A stretch of 64,000 nt of DNA, from the NCBI GenBank assembly GCA_902778455.1, contig CACYXR010000006.1, positions 48,384 to 112,383 of the forward strand. The letters are read 5' to 3'. The notes under the pieces are model-generated. The model saw only the letters and a program-made list of their open reading frames with translations. It was not told the DNA's origin and searched no databases. Origin of the DNA: an uncultured Selenomonadaceae bacterium. GTDB taxonomy: Bacteria; Bacillota; Negativicutes; Selenomonadales; Selenomonadaceae. The translations under genes and the position numbers were made by a program. Shown piece after piece: positions 45,489-52,886 of this stretch (within the stretch, counting starts at the first letter, position 1; each line of letters starts with the position of its first letter).

Positions 45489-46073
45489 TCAGCGCCTTTT
45501 TTTCGCGCCCGCCTGTACTACTGCGGCAGCCACATCCTTCAGCGGGCGCCGTTTTTCCATACTGTACCTTTGCAGCCTCCGGTACGCTTCGTCCTCGCTG
45601 ATGCCGTGGGCCTGCATCAGGATGCCCTTCGCCCGGTCAAGGAGCTTCCGCATTTCCAGCGAATCGCGCATCGCTTCCAGCTCTTCCTCCAGCGACTGCA
45701 TTTCCTGCCAGCGCGAGAGCGCGATTTCCATCGCGGGGAAAAGGTTCTTTTCCTCGACGGGCTTCACAAGATAGGCGAGCACCCCCGCGTCCGTCGCCCG
45801 CCGGATCAGCTCCGCGTCGTCGAAAGCGGTCAGGAGCAGCACCGGCGCCAAATGATCCGCGTCAATCATGCGCGCGGCCTCGATGCCGTCCATGTCCGGC
45901 ATTTTGACGTCAAGAATGACAAGATCGGGGCGCGTATCCCGCACGATGGCTACTGCGCGGCGCCCGTTCGCTGTCTCGCCGACCACCTCATGTCCCGCTT
46001 CCTGCAAGATTTCTTTCAAATCCATGCGGATGACCGCCTCATCGTCGGCAATCACGATTCTTAACGGCTTCAT
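45489..46073 (-). CDS. ANTAR-domain response regulator (EutV type)
   Basis: 194 residues. Receiver with acidic pocket IADDE, phospho-acceptor Asp55 in VILDVKMPD and lysine in LVKPVEE. A helical linker leads to a C-terminal ANTAR domain (about 128-182: LLDRAKGILMQAHGISEDEAYRRL). ANTAR proteins bind pairs of small RNA hairpins with A1/G4 hexaloops and stop an overlapping terminator from forming. Its start overlaps the kinase stop by 4 bases. Five candidate targets are in this window, including the leader of its own operon. Confidence 0.96.
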   Translation of the reverse strand: MKPLRIVIADDEAVIRMDLKEILQEAGHEVVGETANGRRAVAIVRDTRPDLVILDVKMPDMDGIEAARMIDADHLAPVLLLTAFDDAELIRRATDAGVLAYLVKPVEEKNLFPAMEIALSRWQEMQSLEEELEAMRDSLEMRKLLDRAKGILMQAHGISEDEAYRRLQRYSMEKRRPLKDVAAAVVQAGAKKRR

Positions 46074-47494
46074 AGCGATTCCTCCAATCCCTCTCGCGGC
46101 AATTCGATTTTCACCTGCGTCCCGTTTCCGCCCGAGAACTCGATTTTCCCGCCGAGATCGTCCTCCACCATCGTGCGCACGATATGCAACCCGAGGGATT
46201 TCGCTTTCTCCGGCGAAAAATCTTCCGGCAGCCCGACGCCGTCGTCGGAAATCGTCAGCGTCGTCCCGTCTTCCCCAACGCGGATATCGAGACCGATTTG
46301 CCCGCAGCCGCGGTCTGGAAACGCGTGCTCGATGGCGTTCAGCAAAAGCTCGTTGACTACCAGCGCGAGACTCGTGCAGCGGCTCGGCGGGAGCAGGAAC
46401 TCGTCCCCGGTGAATCGGCGTTCCAATCGAAACTCCGGCGGCAGCGCGGACGCCGCCAACAGGTCGAGAATTTCCGCCGCCAGATCGTGGAGGTTCACAG
46501 GCTGTGTCCCCTGCCGCGACAAAAGCTGATGAAGCGCGGCGATTCCGAGAATGCGGTTCACGCTCTCCGCCAGCGCGTCCTTGACCGCCGCCTCGTTGGA
46601 ACGGCGCGCCTGCATCCGCAAAAGGCTCGCGATGGTTTGCAGATTGTTTTTGACGCGGTGATGGATTTCGCGGATGGTCGCTTCCTGCACGGAAAGCTCC
46701 TTTTCCTTCTGCCGGAGCGCGGTCACGTCCTCCACGACCACGACGCGGCGCAAAAGCCGCCCGCCCTCGAGAATCGGAAGATCGCGCCGCAAAAGCACGA
46801 GGCCGCCCGCCTCGATTTCCTTTTCCGTCGGACGGTCCGGCTTCACCGTCTCCCTCGTGATATGGCGGCTGAGCTCCGGCGCGTCAAGCCGCACGCCGAG
46901 CAGCGAGCCCACGCCGAGCACGCGGAAAATGTGCTGGGCGGCGGCGTTGGCATAGATAATCCTTTCGTATGCGTCGGCAATCAGCACACCGTCCCGCGGA
47001 GAAAGCGCACGATACGCCTTCAGGTCGAGAGCGCTGCGCGAGTTTTGCAGGATCATGCGCGCCGTATCGACGAGACAGGCATTTACGCGCTCCTGAAGCT
47101 GTCCGGTGGGCACCTCCAGACTGACGACGGCAATCGCGTCCATGCCGTCATGAATGCCGTAGGTGTGCATTTCGAGGCTGTCGGGACTTTCCGTTCCGCT
47201 GCGGAGCCCGACCAGCGGCTGTCCGGTCAAAAGCGTCTTCGCGACCAAAGGCTCCGACGCCGCCGCGACAAACGCGCCGACAGGCGCAAGACGAAGCGGC
47301 TGCACCATCGTATGGGAACGCGCCTGCGCCAGCACAAGGAACTGCCTGCCGTCCCGCGTAGGCGCGTACAGGCTTGCCTGCGCCTGCGCAAGATCGGCGA
47401 TAAACGGAAGCCCCTCGCCGATGTTTTTCAAAAGCTCCGCCTGCCGCCCGCTGATCCCCGTATGCGCCCGGCAAAGCCCGCGAATATCGTCCAT
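46070..47494 (-). CDS. Cytoplasmic sensor kinase of the ANTAR regulator (EutW-like)
   Basis: 474 residues, no membrane helix. N-terminal GAF-like sensor (about 1-150) of the kind joined to HisKA_2 kinases, a PAS-like domain (about 160-260), then HisKA_2 with EIHHRVKNNLQTIASLLRMQ (His278/279), and an HATPase with NELLLNAIEHAF and GLHIVRTMVEDDLGG. A soluble nitrogen or metabolite signal is likely, not an external one. Four-base overlap with the regulator gene. Leader carries the same attenuator as the target genes. Confidence 0.93.
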   Translation of the reverse strand: MDDIRGLCRAHTGISGRQAELLKNIGEGLPFIADLAQAQASLYAPTRDGRQFLVLAQARSHTMVQPLRLAPVGAFVAAASEPLVAKTLLTGQPLVGLRSGTESPDSLEMHTYGIHDGMDAIAVVSLEVPTGQLQERVNACLVDTARMILQNSRSALDLKAYRALSPRDGVLIADAYERIIYANAAAQHIFRVLGVGSLLGVRLDAPELSRHITRETVKPDRPTEKEIEAGGLVLLRRDLPILEGGRLLRRVVVVEDVTALRQKEKELSVQEATIREIHHRVKNNLQTIASLLRMQARRSNEAAVKDALAESVNRILGIAALHQLLSRQGTQPVNLHDLAAEILDLLAASALPPEFRLERRFTGDEFLLPPSRCTSLALVVNELLLNAIEHAFPDRGCGQIGLDIRVGEDGTTLTISDDGVGLPEDFSPEKAKSLGLHIVRTMVEDDLGGKIEFSGGNGTQVKIELPREGLEESL

Positions 47495-47525
47495 ACCGCC
47501 GCCCTCCTTTCAAAAACCGCTTGAC

Positions 47526-47583
47526 GCAAAAAGCCTCGCAGCGCCGAAACAATCACTGCCCGGCGCCGCAAGGCCTCTTTGCC
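47526..47583 (-). promoter_or_regulatory. ANTAR-type leader of the kinase-regulator operon
   Basis: Minus strand AGGC-AAAGAG-GCCU (47571-47584): four-pair stem and hexaloop with A1 and G4. Its 3' arm opens the terminator stem GCCTTGCGGCGCCG / CGGCGCTGCGAGGC (47531-47574) that ends in TTTTTG. Suggests the system controls its own read-through. No good promoter is seen; a weak TTCAGT/TATGTA pair with 18-bp spacing overlaps the end of the repeat at 47615. Confidence 0.75.
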
Positions 47584-47614
47584 TGTTTTTGTTATGTCTT
47601 ACATATCCAGTCCT

Positions 47615-47775
47615 TAAGGAACCACTGAATAAGTCCCTCCGCGAAACAGTCCACTGGACTATTTCGCTACCGGGTCTTTTTCCGCCTGTCGTCGTCAAAT
47701 CCCTCTCGACGTTTCCTAGACAGTCGAAAAAATCCCTCGACAGATGCACGAATTGACTTAATCAGTGTTTCCTTA
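47615..47775. repeat. MITE-like interspersed repeat, copy 2
   Basis: 161 bp with the same terminal inverted repeats and most of the interior of copy 1 (1341-1507). Here a 25-bp palindrome (47642-47666) replaces ten bases of copy 1, and the hairpin of copy 1 is missing. Its right end supplies the TAA stop codon of the AGCS transporter gene. Confidence 0.78.
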
Positions 47776-49212
47776 AATATGTACTTTGGAGGTCTGAAGC
47801 TCCAGTTCCTGATAATCGACTTCCTCGCCCGCCTTTTCGCGCGAGACAACCTTTTCCTCATAATCGAAGCATTCCTGCGCGATATCCTTGGAGAGCCAGA
47901 GCAGGCAAATCAGGTTCGGAATGGACATCAGGCCGTTCATCGTGTCGGAGAAGTTCCAAACGATTTCGAGCGTCGTGGTCGCGCCGACGAAAGTAATCAG
48001 CGAGAAAATCACGCGATACGCCATGATGGCCGCGCGGGCTTTCACCAAATACTCCAGCGCCTTCTCGCCGTAATACTCCCAGCCGAGAATCGTGGAGAAC
48101 GCGAACAGTGCAAGAGAAACGGAAACAATCAGCGGAGCCGCTTCACCAAAGGTGGACTTGAACGCGAGAATCGTCAGATTCGCACCGGAAATCAGCTTAC
48201 CCGTCTCCGGATCGGTCATGCCGAGCGCACCGGAAGAAGCAATGACAAGCCCCGTCAGCATGCAGATGATCATCGTGTCGAAAAAGGTACCGGTCATATT
48301 GACATATCCCTGGCGGGACGGATGGTCGGTACGGGCCGCCGCAGCAGCGATCGGAGCCGAGCCCATGCCTGCCTCGTTGGAGAACACGCCGCGGGCAACG
48401 CCCCAGCGCATCGAAGTCAGCATCGTAGCGACGATGGAACCGCCGACGCCGCCGGCCACAGACTCAAAGGAGAACGCCATGCGGAAAATCTCGGCAACGC
48501 CCGCCGGAACCGCGGAGAAATTCAATGCAATAGCGATGACCGCCGCAACGAAATAGAAAGCCGCCATGAACGGAACCACGATGCTGGACACCTTGCCGAT
48601 GCTGTGGATGCCGCGGACAAGGATGAGCAGCGAAAGCACCATGATGATTGCGCCGGTTACGGTCGTCGAGACGCCGAAGCTCGTGTGGATGGCCGAGGCA
48701 ATCGAGTTGGCCTGCGTCATGTTGCCAATACCGAAAGAAGAAAAGACCGCGAACAGTGCGAAAAGTGTTGCCATGACGCCGCCGAACGCGCCGCCGATGC
48801 CGTGCTTCATCGCGTACATCGGGCCGCCGGCCATTTCGCCGACACTGTTCGTCTCGCGGTACTTGACCGCCAGGACCGACTCGCCGTACTTCGTGGAAAG
48901 GCCGAACAACGCGCTGACCCACATCCAGACCAAAGCACCCGGTCCGCCGAGAACCATGGCCGTCGCGACGCCGACGATATTGCCCGTGCCGACAGTCGCG
49001 GAAAGCGCCGTCATCAGAGACTGGAACGGCGAGATGTCGCCCTCATGCTTTTCCTTTTTCTGGAAAATCATGCCGACTGCGTAGAAAAGATTCCGCCAGG
49101 GCAGGAACTTCAGCCGGATCGTCAGGAAGACGCCGGTGCCGACCAAGAGAGCCAGCATGATCGGTCCCCAGACAAAATTGTTCACGTCGTTGAGTAACTT
49201 TGAAACATCCAT
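47773..49212 (-). CDS. AGCS-family amino acid:cation symporter
   Basis: 479 residues from ATG at 49212 (GAGAGGGG upstream). About 11 membrane helices with family motifs SATVGTGNIVGVATA, GGPGALVWMWV, SVGEMAGGPMYAM and FSNEAGMGSAPIAAAAA. Relatives take up alanine, glycine or glutamine with sodium or protons. The C-terminal tail is cytoplasmic and charged; its stop codon comes from the neighbouring repeat. Leader carries an ANTAR-type attenuator, so its substrate is probably a nitrogen source. Confidence 0.95.
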   Translation of the reverse strand: MDVSKLLNDVNNFVWGPIMLALLVGTGVFLTIRLKFLPWRNLFYAVGMIFQKKEKHEGDISPFQSLMTALSATVGTGNIVGVATAMVLGGPGALVWMWVSALFGLSTKYGESVLAVKYRETNSVGEMAGGPMYAMKHGIGGAFGGVMATLFALFAVFSSFGIGNMTQANSIASAIHTSFGVSTTVTGAIIMVLSLLILVRGIHSIGKVSSIVVPFMAAFYFVAAVIAIALNFSAVPAGVAEIFRMAFSFESVAGGVGGSIVATMLTSMRWGVARGVFSNEAGMGSAPIAAAAARTDHPSRQGYVNMTGTFFDTMIICMLTGLVIASSGALGMTDPETGKLISGANLTILAFKSTFGEAAPLIVSVSLALFAFSTILGWEYYGEKALEYLVKARAAIMAYRVIFSLITFVGATTTLEIVWNFSDTMNGLMSIPNLICLLWLSKDIAQECFDYEEKVVSREKAGEEVDYQELELQTSKVHI

Positions 49213-49269
49213 AAGAATACCCCTCTCCAAAATACTAATGATACCGTAGAGTGGACACCCACCCTAAAC

Positions 49270-49319
49270 AAAAAACAACGACGCATGGCCGATTCCACAC
49301 GGTTCAAAGCGTCATTGCT
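49270..49319 (-). promoter_or_regulatory. ANTAR-type leader of the AGCS gene
   Basis: Minus strand AGC-AAUGAC-GCU (49308-49319), hexaloop with A1 and G4, overlapping the terminator stem CAATGACGC / GCGTCGTTG (49276-49317) and six T (49270-49275). The predicted transcript start leaves little room for a second upstream hairpin. Confidence 0.7.
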
Positions 49320-49332
49320 ATTGCATGCGTAT

Positions 49333-49361
49333 ATAATACGGGGAGAGCCCGCGCCTGTCAA
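49333..49361 (-). promoter_or_regulatory. Promoter of the AGCS gene
   Basis: Minus strand TTGACA (49356-49361), 17-bp spacer, TATTAT (49333-49338). Confidence 0.85.
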
Positions 49362-49399
49362 TGCGAAAACCGCAAATATAATGTATACATAAAAGTCCA

Positions 49400-49691
49400 T
49401 CGCTAGGAAACACCCCTTGATTTATCAAGGTTTTTCCGTCGTGCATTTCGCGAAAAACACTTTTTTTGAGGTTTTTGGAAAAATTTTGGTATAAATCTGG
49501 TATACTTCGATTCGGTCTCAACACCCTCTCCTTTTCTTGCCGTTCTATGTATTTCCAGCTCCACACCCACTACTCCGCTTCGCTCCATAGAGAGTGTTTC
49601 GCTGGGGCGACGGGAACCGTGGCAGCGCCACCGTTCCTAAAAGGGTGTTATCTGTCCATAAAGAGGGATTTATAGAATGAACGATTTGATG
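49400..49691. other. Non-coding junction between chromosome and AT-rich element
   Basis: No convincing gene. Contains a small stem CCTTGA-TTTA-TCAAGG with a T run near 49420 and a 25-bp palindrome GGAAC...GTTCC with GTGGC/GCCAC inside (49613-49637). Base composition drops from GC-rich to AT-rich across it. A possible channel-gene promoter (TTTATA, 17 bp, TATAAT at 49692-49697) ends it. An attachment site could lie here but no second copy is in the window. Confidence 0.5.
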
Positions 49692-49734
49692 TATAATGTC
49701 TAGGATAAGTTCATTTTAATCGGCGGGTGCGGTT

Positions 49735-50463
49735 ATGCGGAAAAGGATATTTGAGATAATAGAAGTCTCGAAGGACCACGATAGAATCAGCTTTGTCTAT
49801 GATGTGGCTATGATTGTAGCTATCATAGTCAGTATTCTTCCGCTTGCGTTCAAGCACCCTGCGTCTTTTTTCCATTATACGGATATTATTACTACGCTTC
49901 TATTTATTATAGATTACGTCTTGCGCTGGATCACAGCAGATTACAAAATGAACGATAGCTCCAAAGCTGTGTTTATAAAATATCCTTTCACGCCTTGGGC
50001 AATCATAGACCTCGTTTCCATACTGCCGACACTCACTGTCCTAAACAACGGCTTCAAGCTCTTCCGTATCTTTCGGACCTTTCGGATTATCCGCGTTTTT
50101 AAGGTATTTCGGTATTCCGACACCATCAACATTCTTGTTCGGGTTGTCCATAACTCGAAAAAACCTTTACTTGCAGTCTGTACTTTGGCGGCTGGGTATA
50201 TCTTACTGTCGGCACTCTTGATATTCAATGTGGAGCCGGATTCGTTTGAGACTTTCTTTGACGCGGTTTATTGGGCGACAGTATCGCTTACCACCGTGGG
50301 CTATGGAGATATTTACCCGACGACCACGGCGGGAAGAATGATAACAATGGTTTCCTCGATGTTCGGTATTGCTATTGTAGCTCTTCCAGCAGGTATAATC
50401 ACGGCAGGGTATATGGATGCGTTAAATGAGGCTAAAAAAGATAAATCAGAAGGAGGCCAGTAA
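49735..50463 (+). CDS. Voltage-gated potassium channel-like protein
   Basis: 242 residues. Six membrane helices of the Kv type: S1-S3 at about 22-85, an arginine-rich S4 (LFRIFRTFRIIRVFKVFR, about 110-127), S5, pore helix and the selectivity filter TTVGYGD near 193, then S6 (VSSMFGIAIVALPAGIITAGY) and a short acidic/basic tail. No cytoplasmic regulatory domain is attached. First of three tightly spaced genes in the AT-rich region; the next ATG follows its stop by one base. Confidence 0.92.
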   Translation: MRKRIFEIIEVSKDHDRISFVYDVAMIVAIIVSILPLAFKHPASFFHYTDIITTLLFIIDYVLRWITADYKMNDSSKAVFIKYPFTPWAIIDLVSILPTLTVLNNGFKLFRIFRTFRIIRVFKVFRYSDTINILVRVVHNSKKPLLAVCTLAAGYILLSALLIFNVEPDSFETFFDAVYWATVSLTTVGYGDIYPTTTAGRMITMVSSMFGIAIVALPAGIITAGYMDALNEAKKDKSEGGQ

Positions 50464-50464
50464 T

Positions 50465-51298
50465 ATGTTCTTCGATAAGATTTTAGGTTTTTTTACCGAG
50501 CGCCGGATGGAACAAGCATCGTCTGGAGCTACTTTAAGCAATTTTTTTACAGATAATAAAAAGGCAAGCGGCTATGCCGATATACTTCTCAATGAATATA
50601 TGCAGCATAGAAATTCTGGTATTGCGCTGGACGCTTCTTCGAGATTTGCGATAGAAAACAAAATGACCAACGACGAAATTAAGCTTGGAAGGGAACAAGC
50701 TGCATCAAAATTAGAGCATCAAGTTAAGAGACTTCCTGATTTTACAGAGCAAGATTTTGATGAAGTGACGAAGCTGTTCAATAACCTTCATCTGGAACCA
50801 ACGAGGAAAAATGCGATTTTTAAGGGGCTTCTCAAACATTACTTGCTTTTGATGGCGGGAAAAGGAACGCCCCACGAATTTGATAAATCAAAAATGCCTC
50901 TTTCTATTGTGTATAAGAATGGCGAAAAGCTATTTTTCTTACATGAAGCTGTAAATGTGAAGAAGAAGAAAAAAACTGTCGGCGTGAATTTTGCCGGTCC
51001 TGTCGCCAGTATTCGTATATGTAAAGGCGTGAAGTATCGCATTGGAAGCATAAACGTCCAAAGGCAAACCGTCGAAAACTATGATGACAGCGACAGAGGG
51101 ATGTTTTATATCACCAATATGAGGATTGGTTATTTAGGAAAAACTCAATTTTCCTTTAATTTGAACAAGCTCGTCAGTATTCAAAACGGAGAGGCAGGGC
51201 TTTTGCTTTATAAGGAAGGAAGGCAAAACCCCTTTATGATTGCACTTGATGATTATGATGTCCCATGTACGATTCTTTCGGCTTTGCTAAATCAATAA
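50465..51298 (+). CDS. Unknown protein with PH-like C-terminal half
   Basis: 277 residues from ATG at 50465, which follows AGGAGG inside the end of the channel gene. N-terminal half is helical and charged. The C-terminal half (about 160-277) alternates beta strands with a final helix and includes GMFYITNMRIGYLGKTQFSFNL, the look of a bacterial PH-like or GRAM-like domain that binds lipid or protein. No membrane helix. Coupling to the channel suggests a cytoplasmic partner. Confidence 0.65.
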   Translation: MFFDKILGFFTERRMEQASSGATLSNFFTDNKKASGYADILLNEYMQHRNSGIALDASSRFAIENKMTNDEIKLGREQAASKLEHQVKRLPDFTEQDFDEVTKLFNNLHLEPTRKNAIFKGLLKHYLLLMAGKGTPHEFDKSKMPLSIVYKNGEKLFFLHEAVNVKKKKKTVGVNFAGPVASIRICKGVKYRIGSINVQRQTVENYDDSDRGMFYITNMRIGYLGKTQFSFNLNKLVSIQNGEAGLLLYKEGRQNPFMIALDDYDVPCTILSALLNQ

Positions 51299-51320
51299 TT
51301 GTCTCATAGGAGATAAGCGA

Positions 51321-52034
51321 ATGTTTGATTTCATAAAGAATCTGTTTTCATCTCCAACGCCAGAGCAAGCGCCAACGCCGAAAGATGTGCGGCAAGCTCA
51401 AATTAAGGCCATAACTATATCAAATAAATCTCTTAAAAAGGATATTGGAGAGGACGGCCTATCTATAATAATAAGCAACGTTAAATATGAACTATATGCA
51501 CTATACCCGGATATTCGGATTGACGAGAACTTATTGAAAGAATTGGTTAGGTCAATAGCATTTGCTGAACCTCGTTCAGAAGCAGTATTAAAAACAATAC
51601 AAAGAGTTTTACCTGATTTACCAAAGGAAACGGTCAGGGAGTATACAGGGAATATAGCTTCATTGTCTTCGTTTAATTGTGATGCCGTCCGAAGTCAAAA
51701 AAATGGGACAGAATGGTATGTGTGGAAACCATTCTGTAATGTTCATCAACACATGAAAGATGTATTTATAAAATGGGATTCTCCACCTTCGGTTGAATTA
51801 TTACAAGACGGTTCACCGGTTGCCCATCACGCAGGTTCTCAATATGGGTGTCATTGCCTTGCATACCCTATATTGGGAGAATATAGCCTCAGAGAATACA
51901 AAGCACCGTATAAAGTTTGTTTAAACGGAAAAATAATTGTGAAAATGAAAAAGAAGGAGTTTCTTGAAATTTATGTAGATCCGGCGACAGTAAAATTAGC
52001 AAAGACGCATAACCGAGCGAAGGGAAACAAATAA
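51321..52034 (+). CDS. Unknown protein with MuF-like cysteine/histidine motif
   Basis: 237 residues; ATG follows AGGAGAT, 22 bases after the PH-like gene. Residues about 130-185 (EWYVWKPFCNVHQHMKDVF ... HHAGSQYGCHCLAYPIL) resemble the end of phage Mu gpF/SPP1 gp7-type minor head domains, where W-x-C/R...H-x-x-x-D...G-x-C-x-C is typical. There is no other phage structural gene nearby, so a borrowed domain is more likely than a head protein. C terminus is basic. Confidence 0.55.
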   Translation: MFDFIKNLFSSPTPEQAPTPKDVRQAQIKAITISNKSLKKDIGEDGLSIIISNVKYELYALYPDIRIDENLLKELVRSIAFAEPRSEAVLKTIQRVLPDLPKETVREYTGNIASLSSFNCDAVRSQKNGTEWYVWKPFCNVHQHMKDVFIKWDSPPSVELLQDGSPVAHHAGSQYGCHCLAYPILGEYSLREYKAPYKVCLNGKIIVKMKKKEFLEIYVDPATVKLAKTHNRAKGNK

Positions 52035-52105
52035 AAAACGGATAAGTTATAAAGAATCCATCTTTGACGTGACACCCATATTCTGATATACTGATTAAGA
52101 AAATA

Positions 52106-52258
52106 ATGCCGCTTGTCGTTGGTGCGGGGTACAAGTTATACGATGCGCTAAATGATTCGCTTGCCGATGGTGCGAACATAAGTTATTCGGCCGGAAAATG
52201 CCCCGCCTCCGATTGGAGACGGGGTATTAATATAGAAGAAAAAGGATCTGAACGATGA
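52106..52258 (+). pseudogene. Possible small gene or gene remnant before the HAD gene
   Basis: A 50-codon open frame, ATG at 52106, ending in a TGA that overlaps the HAD start (ATGA). Begins MPLVVGAGYKLYDALNDSLA. No ribosome site, and its second half is a terminator stem, so it is more likely the tail of a decayed gene than a working one. Open upstream to 52073. Confidence 0.2.
52201..52224 (+). terminator. Terminator of the channel operon
   Basis: CCCCGCCTCC-GATT-GGAGACGGGG followed by TATTAAT; the T run is weak. Confidence 0.65.
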
Positions 52259-52758
52259 ACCAGAACCTCCAGCGCGTCTTTATCTTCCTTGATGTTGACG
52301 GCGTTTTAAACACCGAAAATCAATGGAAACGGCCATATACGTTAAACGATGCCTGTATAACCGCCTTTGCCGAATACATCCATTCTTTGCCAACCAGCAA
52401 CATCAGAATTATTCTAACGTCTTCTTGGAAAAATGGCTTCGACGCTGCCGGCAACCATACCCCGCAAATCCGTGAGCTGGTCGATAAATTGGCCGTCCAC
52501 GGCTTGACCATCACCAGCAAAACGGAGAATATCAGCGACGACCGCGCCGCCGAAATCAACGACTATATCCGTAAGCACCACCTTGAGCAATACCCCTGCA
52601 TCATCATCGACGACGATCCTGACATCTTCCGGACGAAGCCATTGAATAACTGTAAAACGCTTTGGATAAACGCAAAAACAGGTTTCACGACCGTCAAGAA
52701 GCCAGACCAACTACAAAAGATATTTCTCACAGTATTGGAAAAGATTAAGCCCCGTTGA
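52255..52758 (+). CDS. HAD-domain protein of the Swiss-army-knife RNA repair type
   Basis: 167 residues. HAD motif I FLDVDGVLN (about 11-19), motif II in LTSSWK (about 54-59), and motif IV IIIDDDPD (about 125-132). This short form is known from RNA-repair and phosphatase proteins of mobile elements. ATG follows AAAGGATCT. Single gene with its own terminator. Confidence 0.82.
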   Translation: MNQNLQRVFIFLDVDGVLNTENQWKRPYTLNDACITAFAEYIHSLPTSNIRIILTSSWKNGFDAAGNHTPQIRELVDKLAVHGLTITSKTENISDDRAAEINDYIRKHHLEQYPCIIIDDDPDIFRTKPLNNCKTLWINAKTGFTTVKKPDQLQKIFLTVLEKIKPR

Positions 52759-52778
52759 ATGACTGGGCTATTTTTTTT
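52747..52778 (+). terminator. Terminator of the HAD gene
   Basis: AGCCC / GGGCT with a 12-base loop spanning the stop codon, then A and eight T. Confidence 0.8.
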
Positions 52779-52794
52779 GCTCAAAAGTTACTTC

Positions 52795-52838
52795 TGCAAA
52801 AATATTATAGTTTTTTTTCTTATTTTCGATCTTACGAT
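52795..52838 (+). promoter_or_regulatory. Conserved 43-bp box, copy 1
   Basis: TGCAAAAATATTATAG, a T-rich run, then TTACGAT at a fixed distance. It ends one base before the pilin leader hairpin. Copies 2 and 3 are at 53388 and 53560. Likely a promoter of an unusual kind; no normal -35 fits. Confidence 0.65.
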
Positions 52839-52839
52839 A

Positions 52840-52878
52840 CCTCCTAAAAGGAAATCCATAAAACCAAATTTTAGGAGG
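52840..52878 (+). promoter_or_regulatory. Hairpin covering the pilin ribosome site
   Basis: CCTCCTAAAA pairs perfectly with TTTTAGGAGG across a 19-base loop. The 3' arm is the Shine-Dalgarno sequence of the pilin-like gene, 8 bases before its ATG. Confidence 0.65.
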
Positions 52879-52886
52879 AATATCTT

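Noticed and set aside
49318..49566. Short minus-strand frames at the chromosome-element junction
   Set aside because: No ribosome site or family; they overlap the AGCS promoter region.
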